The translations under genes were made by a program, and so were the position numbers. Under the pieces are notes generated by a model. The model was not told the origin of the DNA and did not search any database. It worked only from the letters and a program-made list of their open reading frames with translations. Shown here piece after piece: positions 34,927 to 42,561 of a stretch of 64,000 nt of DNA. This DNA is from JAIQFL01 sp035295745 (lineage in GTDB: Bacteria > Acidobacteriota > Terriglobia > Bryobacterales > Bryobacteraceae): assembly GCA_035295745.1 (NCBI GenBank), contig DATGIL010000014.1:32971-96970 (forward strand), in the 5' to 3' direction. Every line of letters starts with the position of its first letter. The stretch's first letter is position 1.

Positions 34927-36189
34927 ATGGCGCAGTCACCCCGGCATCATGTTCTTGAAAATCTGCTGCTGGCGCTGGATACGTTGCGCCGGCATAAGTT
35001 CCGGTCGTTTCTCACCGTGCTGGGAGTCCTCATCGGCACCACCACCGTGATCGCCGTGACCTCCATTATTGCCGGGCTCGACCGCCAACTGGTGGATGTC
35101 GCCGAACAGTTCGGCACGCGGACTCTGTGGGTCTACAAGTTGCAGATGGGCGCCCCGCACCAATTGACGCGCGAGGAGCGGCTGCGCAAATCGCTTACGT
35201 ACGAGGACGCGATGGCGATTCAGACCGAGGCGCCCGCCGTGGAACTGGTTTCGGTGGAGCTCTTTCGCGAAATGACGGATTTCGGTCTTCCTCCGGTCAC
35301 AGCCCGGTACAAAGGGCACGATATGAACGACGCTCTCTTCGTCGGCGTGACCTCCGACCACCTCCGCAACATCAATGCCACACTGGGTCAGGGACGATTC
35401 TTCACCGACACCGAGGACACGCACCGCCGCGACATCGCCGTCATTGGCAACGGCGTGCGCGAGCGATTCTTCGAACACACCGATCCCATCGGCAAGACCA
35501 TTCTGGTGGACGGACACAGCCTGGAAGTGGTGGGCACGCTGACCAAGTTCAAGTCGTTCCTGGGAGACGATCAAAACGATAAGGCGATCCTGGCGCCGTA
35601 TCACACTTTTCAGAAAATCTATCCGGAGGCCAAGGACCATTTCATCTGTGTGCTGGCCAAGCCCGGCCAGATGGATCTGGCGCAAGACGAGGTAACACAG
35701 ATTCTGCGGCGCCGGCGTCACGTGAAGCCCGTCGACCCCGACAACTTCGGCATCTCGAGCGCCGAGCAGTTGATTGGACAGTTCCGCCAGGTTATGTCGA
35801 GCGTGGCCCTGGTGATGGTGGTGATCTCTTCCATCGGTCTGCTGGTGGGCGGCATCGGTGTGATGAATATCATGCTGGTGTCGGTGACGGAACGAACCCG
35901 AGAGATCGGTGTGCGCAAGGCCATTGGCGCCCGGCGAAGCGATATCACGTGGCAGTTCCTGCTTGAGGCCATGACACTCACGGCGTCTGGAGGGATCATT
36001 GGGATTTTGCTGGGCTGGCTGCTGAGCCTGGCGATCCGAACCTTCGTCCCGAGCCTGCCGTCCAGCGTGCCGTTATGGTCGGTGGTTGCCGGCTTCACCG
36101 TGGCCACTAGTGTGGGTCTGTTCTTCGGCCTCTGGCCCGCCATCAAAGCGGCCCGTCTCGATCCGATCGCGGCACTACGCTGTGAGTGA
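34927..36189 (+). CDS. MacB-like ABC permease 2
   Basis: 420 residues and the same design as the preceding gene: helix 1 HKFRSFLTVLGVLIGTTTVI, a periplasmic domain with LGQGRFFTDTED, and a C-terminal block containing GGIGVMNIMLVSVTERTREI and GVRKAIGARRSDI. It ends RLDPIAALRCE. ATG 34927 is preferred to a GTG four codons earlier. The two permeases could form a heterodimer driven by an ATPase encoded elsewhere. The next ORF begins immediately at the stop codon. Confidence 0.87.
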   Translation: MAQSPRHHVLENLLLALDTLRRHKFRSFLTVLGVLIGTTTVIAVTSIIAGLDRQLVDVAEQFGTRTLWVYKLQMGAPHQLTREERLRKSLTYEDAMAIQTEAPAVELVSVELFREMTDFGLPPVTARYKGHDMNDALFVGVTSDHLRNINATLGQGRFFTDTEDTHRRDIAVIGNGVRERFFEHTDPIGKTILVDGHSLEVVGTLTKFKSFLGDDQNDKAILAPYHTFQKIYPEAKDHFICVLAKPGQMDLAQDEVTQILRRRRHVKPVDPDNFGISSAEQLIGQFRQVMSSVALVMVVISSIGLLVGGIGVMNIMLVSVTERTREIGVRKAIGARRSDITWQFLLEAMTLTASGGIIGILLGWLLSLAIRTFVPSLPSSVPLWSVVAGFTVATSVGLFFGLWPAIKAARLDPIAALRCE

Positions 36190-36732
36190 GTGCCGCGCCA
36201 TCCCATGATCGTCATGCTTGCCGGACTGCCCGGCACCGGCAAAAGTACACTGGGCCGTGCCTTGGCGCCACGGCTTGCCGGTGTCGTTCTGGACAAGGAC
36301 ATCATCCGGGCGGCGCTCTTTCCTGCTCCGCACGTCGAGTACTCGGCTCGACAGGACGATTTCTGCCAGGAGATCATGCTGCAAACCGCCGCGTACCTGT
36401 TTGCCCAGCAGAGCCCGCCGCACGTCTTGCTCGACGGTCGCACGTTCTCGCGCCGCTACCAGCGCGAACGAGTCATCGGATTCTGCGCGGATCAGCGCGC
36501 CACGTGGGCGATCGTGGAGTGCGTCTGCGCGGAACAGAGCGCGATCGTACGTCTGGAGAGGGCAATGGCCGAGGGGTCGCACCCCGCGGCCAATCGCACG
36601 CCCGAATTGTATCGGCGGGTTCGCTCAGAGTGGGAGCCGATCGATCTACCCAAACTCGTCGTCGACACCGATGAGAGTCTGGAATCGTGCGTGGAGCGCG
36701 CCCTTCAGTACCTCGCGCCGCTTACACTGTAG
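36190..36732 (+). CDS. P-loop kinase, AAA_33 / phosphotransferase-like
   Basis: 180 residues. The Walker A motif GLPGTGKSTLGRALAPRL is at 12-29, and DKDIIRAALF follows as in small-molecule kinases of the zeta-toxin/chloramphenicol-phosphotransferase type. LLDGRTFSRRYQRERV resembles the Walker B/LID region with its conserved arginines. GTG 36190 directly after the previous stop gives full length; ATG 36205 is an alternative start. Substrate unknown. Located between the permeases and a methyltransferase. Confidence 0.7.
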   Translation: MPRHPMIVMLAGLPGTGKSTLGRALAPRLAGVVLDKDIIRAALFPAPHVEYSARQDDFCQEIMLQTAAYLFAQQSPPHVLLDGRTFSRRYQRERVIGFCADQRATWAIVECVCAEQSAIVRLERAMAEGSHPAANRTPELYRRVRSEWEPIDLPKLVVDTDESLESCVERALQYLAPLTL

Positions 36733-36734
36733 GC

Positions 36735-37931
36735 ATGCCGGCACGCACCGATGAAGTCTGGAAGGCGTCCACAGTAGTCGCCAAGTATCTGGAGGGCGTC
36801 CGCGGCGCGATTCCTCTCGCACAGGAGCAGATCGATGTCATGCTGCGGCTGCTCGATGCCTGCGGCCGGCCGATCCGGCGGTTTCTCGATCTGGGGTGCG
36901 GCGATGGAGTGCTTTCGGACGCAATTCTGCGGCGCTACCCCGATGCGGAGGCGGTCCTCGCCGATTTCTCGGCGCCCATGCTCGAAGCGGCGCGCGAGCG
37001 CCTCGATAGGCTGGCCAGTTCGCTTGCTGACGCGCGCGGCTCGTATGCGCGCGATGCGAGTGCGCGCGATGCCAATGCGCACGATGCGAATGCGCTCGAT
37101 GCCAATGCGCGCAATGCCAATGCGCGCGAGCGCCTCCATAGGCTGGCCAGTTCGCTTGCTGACGCGCGCGGCTCGTATGCACGCGATTCGGATGCGTGCG
37201 ATGCGAATGTGCGTGATGAGAATGCGCACGTTGCGAACGCACGCGATTCGGATTCGCGTGATGCCAATGCGCTCGATGCGAATGCACGCGATGAGAATTC
37301 GCGCGATGTCAATGCTGACGATGCGAATGCACACGATGAGAATTCGCGCGATGTCAATGCGCACAATGCCAAGGCGCACGATGCCAAGGCGCACGATGCC
37401 AATGCGCACGATGCAAATGCTCTCGATGCGAACGCGCACGATGCGAACGCGCACGATGCGAGCCGCGACCGTGAGGGAGCGTTGCCTGATGCGCGAGTGC
37501 ATCTCGCCAATGTCGATTACGGCGTCGCGAACTGGACGCAGTTTGTCGCGCAATGGGCTCCGTTCGATGCCGTAGTCTCAGGCTTCTCCATCCACCATCA
37601 GCCCGACGCACGCAAGCAGGAAGTCTATCGCGAGATCTTCGGACTCCTGAACCCGCGCGGAGTCTTCGTCAATGTGGAGCATGTCTCTTCCGCCTCGCCT
37701 TGGGTCGAACACATCCACGACGAGTTGTTTGTCGATCACCTGCATCCCCTCCATCCAGGCCAGAGCCGCGATGAAGTGGCGGCGACCTACTATCATCGGC
37801 CCGATAAAGCGGCCAATATCCTGGCGCCTGTGGAACTGCAGTGCCAGTGGCTCCGGGAGATCGGATTCATCGATGTGGACTGTTACCTCAAGGTCTTCGA
37901 ACTCGCGGTCTTCGGCGGCAGGCGACCGTAG
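36735..37931 (+). CDS. Class I SAM-dependent methyltransferase interrupted by in-frame repeat insertion
   Basis: 398 residues. SAM motif I is FLDLGCGDGVLSDAILRR at 50-67, then VLADFSAPMLEAARERL. From about residue 94 to 249 the protein is replaced by repeat sequence: SLADARGS (translated left arm, twice), 23 pentapeptide units of the DANAx type, and SRDREGALP (translated right arm). The methyltransferase fold then resumes (VHLANVDYG, WAPFDAVVSGFSIHHQPDAR, LLNPRGVFVNVEHV). Without the insertion it would be about 243 residues, the normal family size. Two bases separate it from the kinase gene. The insert joins motif I/II to the later strands, so activity may or may not survive. Confidence 0.82.
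   Translation: MPARTDEVWKASTVVAKYLEGVRGAIPLAQEQIDVMLRLLDACGRPIRRFLDLGCGDGVLSDAILRRYPDAEAVLADFSAPMLEAARERLDRLASSLADARGSYARDASARDANAHDANALDANARNANARERLHRLASSLADARGSYARDSDACDANVRDENAHVANARDSDSRDANALDANARDENSRDVNADDANAHDENSRDVNAHNAKAHDAKAHDANAHDANALDANAHDANAHDASRDREGALPDARVHLANVDYGVANWTQFVAQWAPFDAVVSGFSIHHQPDARKQEVYREIFGLLNPRGVFVNVEHVSSASPWVEHIHDELFVDHLHPLHPGQSRDEVAATYYHRPDKAANILAPVELQCQWLREIGFIDVDCYLKVFELAVFGGRRP
36991..37055 (+). repeat. 65-bp direct repeat, copy 1 (host sequence + left arm)
   Basis: Includes the host codons for AREERL-like sequence (CGCGCGAGCGCC.. GGCTGGCC) and the family-1 left arm at 37021-37043 (CTTGCTGACGCGCGCGGC). It is repeated with two mismatches at 37123-37187, so part of the host gene was duplicated with the arm. 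Confidence 0.85.
37044..37122 (+). repeat. 15-bp tandem array, first block (5 units)
   Basis: Units of the type GATGCCAATGCGCAC follow the left arm and encode DASAR-DANAH-DANAL-DANAR-NANAR. Since 15 is a multiple of three, gain or loss of units does not break the frame. Confidence 0.85.
37123..37187 (+). repeat. 65-bp direct repeat, copy 2
   Basis: Second copy of 36991-37055, with the left arm at 37153-37175. Differences are CTCGAT to CTCCAT and one G to A near the end. Confidence 0.85.
37188..37457 (+). repeat. 15-bp tandem array, main block (18 units)
   Basis: Exactly 270 bases, 18 units of 15, encoding five-residue units such as DANVR, DENAH, DSDSR, DANAL, DENSR, DVNAH, DAKAH. The reverse complement is also open for long stretches because of the repeat. 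The right arm follows at once at 37458. Confidence 0.88.
37458..37481 (+). repeat. Family-1 right arm inside the coding sequence
   Basis: GAGCCGCGACCGTGAGGGAG flanked by GC and CG is an exact right arm, read in frame as ASRDREGA. With the left arm at 37021 or 37153 it makes a complete repeat element whose middle is expanded by the 15-bp array. Confidence 0.88.
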
Positions 37932-37993
37932 CGCTCTGAGGCCCGGTGGCAAGGACTCCCGTCCCATTGGGTCGCGCGCTCTACAATCAAAGC

Positions 37994-39283
37994 ATGTTCC
38001 GAGCGACCCTCGTAGTCCTTACCTTCTGTTCTGTCTTACGCGCCGAAGTTCATTCCATGACCCTGCGCCAGACGATCGAGACCGGCTTGCGTCAGAATCC
38101 CGATGTCGCGCTCGCCCGATTCGATGAGGAGAAGGCGCGGCAGGCGATCCGCGTTGCGCGCGGTCCCTTCAGTCCGCGGGTCACCGTGGGCAGCGGCCTC
38201 GCCTACAGCGATGGCTTTCCGTTGAGCATCGAGGGATCCGCCCCGAGCATCGTGCAAGGGCAGGCGGCCCAGTACATCTTCAATCGCCCGCAAAGTTATG
38301 CCGTCGCGCAGGCCCGCGAAGACGCCCGCGGTGCTTCGCTCACCGTTGCGAGCAAACGGGACGAGGTCGCCTACCGCATTGCCACACTGTATCTCGACGC
38401 CGAACGTGCCGCCCGCATCGGCGCGCTGGCGCGCAAGGACACGGAGAGCCAGGAAAAGGTGCTGGAGTCGATCCGGGCGCAGGTAGCCGAAGGACGCGCT
38501 TTGCCGCTGGCGGAGAAAACGGCAATGTACAATCTGGCGCGAACCCGGCAGATCGCGGACGGGCTCGAAGACGAGCAGGAAACGGCGGAGACTTCGCTCG
38601 CAATCGGGCTCGGTTTTCCGGCTGAGGACCGGGTGCGCCCGATCGAGGAAGAGCGCACCGCGCCGCAACTGCCTCAATCCGAAGAACAGGCCATCCAGAC
38701 CGCGCTCGAGAGCAACAAGGATCTTCGCCGCCTGGAATCCCAGGTGGTGGCGAAGGAGTTGGAGAGACGTGGAGAGCGCGCATCACGGCTCCCCAGAGTC
38801 GACCTGGTGGCGCAATACGGCCTGTTCGCCAAATTCAATAACTACCAGGAATTCTTCCAGCGATTCCAACGCAACAACGGACAGATCGGCGTGTCGTTCC
38901 AGTTGCCCTTACTGCTCGGCACAGGAGTGAGCGCGCAAGTCGCGCAGACCGACGCCGATATTTCCCACCTGAAGCTGGAATTAACCAGCACCCGCAATCG
39001 GCTGACAGCCGATCTGCAGCAATCGTTTCGCGCGGTGAAGAGGGCAGGTACGGCGTCGGAGGTTTCGCGACTCGACCTGGAGGTCGCGCGCGAGCAGCTC
39101 TCCGTTACCCTGGCCCAAATGCAGGAAGGGCGTGCGACGATGCGCCAGGTGGAGGAAGCGCGCATCGTGGAGAATCAGAAATGGATCGCGTTTTACGATG
39201 CACAGTACGCCGTCGAAAAGGCAAGATGGAATGTCCTGCGGCTGACCGGCGAGTTAGTTGCCCAACTCGATCCACCTCGCTAG
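37994..39283 (+). CDS. TolC family outer-membrane efflux protein
   Basis: 429 residues from ATG 37994, with a signal peptide (MFRATLVVLTFCSVLRA). The repeat structure of OEP domains is seen: MTLRQTIETGLRQNPDVALA near the start and SEEQAIQTALESNKDLRRLE at mid-length, with long helices (LDLEVAREQLSVTLAQMQEG) before the end. A beta-strand segment PRVTVGSGLAYSDGF matches the outer-membrane strands. It would be the outer-membrane exit duct for a tripartite system, probably with the MacB-like permeases four genes upstream. Gap to the methyltransferase is 62 bases. Confidence 0.86.
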   Translation: MFRATLVVLTFCSVLRAEVHSMTLRQTIETGLRQNPDVALARFDEEKARQAIRVARGPFSPRVTVGSGLAYSDGFPLSIEGSAPSIVQGQAAQYIFNRPQSYAVAQAREDARGASLTVASKRDEVAYRIATLYLDAERAARIGALARKDTESQEKVLESIRAQVAEGRALPLAEKTAMYNLARTRQIADGLEDEQETAETSLAIGLGFPAEDRVRPIEEERTAPQLPQSEEQAIQTALESNKDLRRLESQVVAKELERRGERASRLPRVDLVAQYGLFAKFNNYQEFFQRFQRNNGQIGVSFQLPLLLGTGVSAQVAQTDADISHLKLELTSTRNRLTADLQQSFRAVKRAGTASEVSRLDLEVAREQLSVTLAQMQEGRATMRQVEEARIVENQKWIAFYDAQYAVEKARWNVLRLTGELVAQLDPPR

Positions 39284-39290
39284 AGCGCTG

Positions 39291-39345
39291 GCTCAAAGAC
39301 TCGTGTTTCCCGTCTCGATACTGTGTCGAGGCTATTCGGGTGTCC
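39291..39345. repeat. Family-2 repeat, partial copy
   Basis: GCTCAAAGACTCGTGTTTCC followed by CGTCTCGATACTGTGTCGAG resembles the first half of the element at 63737 (GCGCAAACACTCCTGTTTGC, CGTCGAGACTCATCTCGACG). It fills the short gap between convergent tolC and wzy-like genes. Confidence 0.55.
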
Positions 39346-39373
39346 ACCAGGTCTGCCTGCGGGGGCTTGCTTG

Positions 39374-40522
39374 TTACGCAGCTCCTCTTGCCGCATCCGC
39401 CGCGATCAGTGCCAGCACCAGCCACACCCACGAACCGAGCGCCGGACGGGCAAAGGGATAGTCGACCGTAGCGTGCAGAAAGACCGCGATTACCCCGATT
39501 CCCCAAATCGAACGTACGGCCGGCCGCACCGACCAAAAGAAAACACTCACCAGCAGCAGAGCGAGCGGGAGTCCGCCTTCCGCGGCCCATTGCAGCCAGT
39601 CGTTGTGCGCCCGATTAGCGAACCTGCCGAAGTCCGCGATGGCGAAGCCGGGATAGGCAGTGGACCACGTTCCGAGCCCCGTACCGACGATCAGGTGCGC
39701 GCGCACCATGTGGAGCGTCGAAACCGCAAGCCGCCGGCGAATTGCGTAGGGGTCGCTGTCCTGGAACCGGACCCATACGCTTTGTGGTCCCACGGCAACG
39801 GTACCAACTGCCAGCATCACGCCTGCCGCCAGCAAGGGCCAGCCGATCGACACATCTTCGTGCCGCCGGCGCTGCCACACCAGGAGCGGGACCAGGATGA
39901 TTTCCGCGGACGCCAGAACCAGCCCTGCACGCGAGGCGGACGCGACCACCGACGCGAACATGGCAGCTGCCATCAGCGCGTGCAGGAGCGTGGTGCGGGA
40001 GCGGTGCAGCGCTTCGTACATGGCCATCGGCAGGATCGCTTCGACGAATGCCGCATAGTTATTGCGGTAAAGGAACGGCCCCATCACGATTTCGTCCGCA
40101 TGCGACTGAAAAAGCCAGAAGATCCGGCCGGGGGCGGTGAACACCTGGAGGATCGCCGCACTGGAGAGTAAGAACGTGAACCATAACAGCGCCGAACGAA
40201 ACCAACGCGCGGCATCCGCCGAGCGAAACAGGCAAAGTCCCAGGAAATACACCGCGGCGAAGGTCGTCCACTCGACCACGGCATTCCGCGTATCGAACGC
40301 GTAAATGCTTCGGCCAGTGAGCAACTGCAGCGATCCCCAGAGAGCGGCGCCCGACAGCGGGACAATCGGCCACGAGAATACAGGCAAGCGATGCCGGAAT
40401 CGCACCAGCGCGACACCGGCAAGCACCAAAACTCCCGCCTCAAACACGGCCACCGGCCAGAAGGCGGGAACCCACAACGTCAGGATGGCGAGGAAGAGGA
40501 TCGCTGCCAGCAGGATGTGCAC
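39374..40522 (-). CDS. O-antigen ligase / polymerase family membrane protein (Wzy_C)
   Basis: 382 residues with ten or more helices. Family motifs are GPFLYRNNYAAFVEAILPMA near 155, SASRAGLVLASAEI near 200, and the periplasmic-loop end ANRAHNDWLQWAAEGGLP near 320. These support a role in ligating or polymerising lipid-linked glycans at the outer face of the inner membrane. The best start is GTG 40522 right after the FecR-like stop. Glycosyltransferases are not near, so the polymer is unknown. Confidence 0.8.
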   Translation of the reverse strand: MHILLAAILFLAILTLWVPAFWPVAVFEAGVLVLAGVALVRFRHRLPVFSWPIVPLSGAALWGSLQLLTGRSIYAFDTRNAVVEWTTFAAVYFLGLCLFRSADAARWFRSALLWFTFLLSSAAILQVFTAPGRIFWLFQSHADEIVMGPFLYRNNYAAFVEAILPMAMYEALHRSRTTLLHALMAAAMFASVVASASRAGLVLASAEIILVPLLVWQRRRHEDVSIGWPLLAAGVMLAVGTVAVGPQSVWVRFQDSDPYAIRRRLAVSTLHMVRAHLIVGTGLGTWSTAYPGFAIADFGRFANRAHNDWLQWAAEGGLPLALLLVSVFFWSVRPAVRSIWGIGVIAVFLHATVDYPFARPALGSWVWLVLALIAADAARGAA

Positions 40523-40523
40523 G

Positions 40524-41090
40524 TTATTTTCCGAGGGGCATGCGGCCGCCGAACCAGTCGCGATCCGTCAGATGGAAGCTGGTCTCCTGGCTCCTGAATC
40601 CACCGGCCGCGTTGGAGTCCACTTCAAAGGTCCGCGCTTGTCCCCGATGCATGCTCGCGATGACGAGTTTGGAAGCGTTCTGCACCTCGGCCGCTCCCTC
40701 GCGGACCGCGATCGAAAGCCTGCCTGCAGCGGCAATATCCAATTCCAGTGCGGAGTTTGCAGCAGGAGCGATCCGCAGTGTGCCCGCGAATATAGTGCGA
40801 CCACCGGTCGCGATGCTCGAACCTCTCTCGAGCAGGGTGCGGTCGCCAGAGACCTGCGCACGCGATTCGGGCAGCAGAACGAGTTCCGAGTCCCCCACCC
40901 GCAGGACGCACCGGACTCCCATGGTCTCGACGTGGTCGCCATCGAAGAGGTTGGAGTTATCGAAAATCGCGGAGCCATTCACTCGAAACTGGCCTGTCGA
41001 CTGCACCGTGCCAACCCAGGGGATCGCCGCGGCGCAGAGGGCTGCACAACCGATTGCGGCGCATACAATAATGTGTCTCCCGATGACCAT
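40524..41090 (-). CDS. FecR-like domain secreted protein
   Basis: 188 residues from ATG 41090 with a signal or anchor helix (HIIVCAAIGCAALCAAAI). The body has the FecR pattern: GTVQSTGQFRVNGSAI, NLFDGDHVETMGVRCVLRVG, LLPESRAQVSGDRTLLERGS and LSIAVREGAAEVQN. It lacks the cytosolic sigma-interacting part of true FecR. It sits one base before the start of the ligase gene and is likely co-transcribed. Role unknown; periplasmic binding is likely. Confidence 0.72.
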   Translation of the reverse strand: MVIGRHIIVCAAIGCAALCAAAIPWVGTVQSTGQFRVNGSAIFDNSNLFDGDHVETMGVRCVLRVGDSELVLLPESRAQVSGDRTLLERGSSIATGGRTIFAGTLRIAPAANSALELDIAAAGRLSIAVREGAAEVQNASKLVIASMHRGQARTFEVDSNAAGGFRSQETSFHLTDRDWFGGRMPLGK

Positions 41091-41153
41091 ATCCAGGCCG
41101 CGACAACTTGACTTAGAGTATACCCAGGTAGTGGACTGGTCGATGGATATGGC

Positions 41154-42380
41154 ATGAAGGACTTGGCCCGCGCTGCCGCAATACCGCTCATTCTGGTATG
41201 GTTGGGGGCGACCGCCACATGGTCCCTGCGCGTTGCCCGGGCAGACTATCTCGCGCGACAGGAGACCTTGCGGGCGACCCACGCCGCGCTTCGCTGGGCT
41301 CCCACCCAGGCCGCTTACCACGTGCGCCTGGCGGTTCTCGCCGAACAGAGCGACCCAGCACTGGCATTGTCGGAATGGCGCCGTGCGATCGAATTGGACC
41401 CACAGGATCCGCGAGCGTATATCGATCTGGGCCTGAAGCTGGAGCGCGATGGACAACTGCAGGAGGCGGAGCAAGATCTGCTCAGCGCTGCCGCCGTGGA
41501 TCACGAATACCTGCCGAAGTGGACCTTGGCGAATTTCTACTTTCGGCGTCAAAACGCCGCACAGTTTTGGCCCTGGGCAAAAGCGGCTGCAGAGATGATG
41601 TACGGAGAAGGAACGCCTCTTTTCCGGCTCTGCGGAGAATGGGCTGAGGACGGAAATCTGATCGAGCGGCTGCGGATCGAGCGCCCGGAGGTGCGCGCTC
41701 ACTACTTGTCCTACCTTTTGGACTATGGCGGTCCGGATGTCGCGAGCATTCTCTTGCCGGCAACCCGCGCCGTGCTGGACCAGGACCGCAAAGAAGATCT
41801 CCCTCTGTTGATGCGGGCCTGCGACCGCCTTATAGAGGGCCGCCAGTTCGAAGCCGCTATCGACGTGTGGAACCGGCTGGCGGAGAGCCGTCGAATTCCG
41901 CTGGGAGGCGTGGGCCCGCAAACCGGATCAGTGATCAACGGAACCTTCTCCGCCGCGCCGACTCTGCACGGATTCGACTGGAGAATGCCTGCCTGCGCCG
42001 GCGTCAGCCTCTCCATGGAGAATCGCTCCCCTGGATTGCGCCTGACCTTTTCGGGCGAGCAGAGGGACTGCACCTTCCTTTTGCAGTACGTGCCGTTACG
42101 TGACAAAACGAACTACCAGTTGACCATCGCCTATCGCACCGCCGGGATCCCCGCGGATTCGGGGCTCGTGTGGCGGGTGACCGATCTGCAAACCAGCCAG
42201 CTCCTGGCCGAAGAGCCGGTGCCGTCGTCGGAAAGCCGGCAGTCCCTCACCATTTCGTTTCGGACGCCCGCAAATTGCGGAATAGTTAACCTGTCGCTCC
42301 AGTACCGGCACATCCCCGACCAACTCCGCATCCGGGGAATTCTGGAGCTTCGCAGCGTAATTTCCCAACCGCAACGGTAA
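41154..42380 (+). CDS. TPR-repeat membrane-anchored protein
   Basis: 408 residues. An N-terminal helix (AIPLILVWLGATATWSLRVA) anchors it. TPR-like units follow (ALALSEWRRAIELDPQDPRA, YIDLGLKLERDGQLQEAEQD) up to about 110. The C-terminal third (about 255-408) is a beta domain with FDWRMPACAGVSLSMENRSP and LTIAYRTAGIPADSGLVWRV, like a carbohydrate-binding jelly roll. Divergent from the FecR-like gene with a 63-base gap. The arrangement fits an envelope-polymer scaffold. Confidence 0.68.
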   Translation: MKDLARAAAIPLILVWLGATATWSLRVARADYLARQETLRATHAALRWAPTQAAYHVRLAVLAEQSDPALALSEWRRAIELDPQDPRAYIDLGLKLERDGQLQEAEQDLLSAAAVDHEYLPKWTLANFYFRRQNAAQFWPWAKAAAEMMYGEGTPLFRLCGEWAEDGNLIERLRIERPEVRAHYLSYLLDYGGPDVASILLPATRAVLDQDRKEDLPLLMRACDRLIEGRQFEAAIDVWNRLAESRRIPLGGVGPQTGSVINGTFSAAPTLHGFDWRMPACAGVSLSMENRSPGLRLTFSGEQRDCTFLLQYVPLRDKTNYQLTIAYRTAGIPADSGLVWRVTDLQTSQLLAEEPVPSSESRQSLTISFRTPANCGIVNLSLQYRHIPDQLRIRGILELRSVISQPQR

Positions 42381-42385
42381 AATAT

Positions 42386-42400
42386 CCCGCTTCGCGGGAA
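42386..42400 (+). terminator. Short hairpin after the TPR gene
   Basis: TCCCGC-TTC-GCGGGA forms six perfect pairs within six bases of the stop. It is followed by an A/T-rich tract that has no long T-run. A weak terminator is possible. Confidence 0.4.
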
Positions 42401-42527
42401 TTCAACTAAAATTCGGGCGTAATTTTGGGAAATTCGAGGCCAATTAACTTTGGATACGCGCGAATTCCTAACTAAATTTATGGGAGATTCGTCGCAATTA
42501 GTGCGATTTTCGCTGGCACGATGTGGC

Positions 42528-42533
42528 TATAAT
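42528..42533 (+). promoter_or_regulatory. -10 element before the 1183-residue protein gene
   Basis: A perfect TATAAT lies 29 bases before the GTG start, in a distinctly A/T-rich stretch (42400-42545). The -35 at 17-base spacing (GATTTT) is weak. It would drive the large protein, the second TPR gene and the DUF1963 gene. Confidence 0.5.
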
Positions 42534-42561
42534 TGATTCAGAAAATTGAACGAGGACCCCC

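Noticed and set aside
36190..36732. ABC ATPase partner of the MacB-like permeases
   Set aside because: It has a P-loop but no ABC signature motif or switch histidine, and resembles small-molecule kinases.
37188..37457. Genuine pentapeptide-repeat (PRP) domain
   Set aside because: The five-residue period and A-N pairs look similar, but the central Leu/Phe required for the right-handed helix is Ala in nearly all units, and the array is bracketed by intergenic repeat arms. Repeat-derived origin is more likely.
36705..37553. Minus-strand frame of 282 residues rich in RIxRI repeats opposite the methyltransferase
   Set aside because: Produced by the antisense of the 15-bp array; no start signal or domain. 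Mentioned only because the repeat keeps both strands open.
42515..42533. Sigma-54 promoter (TGGCACG..GC)
   Set aside because: The GG and GC elements are one base too close (nine instead of ten bases) and overlap a perfect TATAAT that explains the site better.
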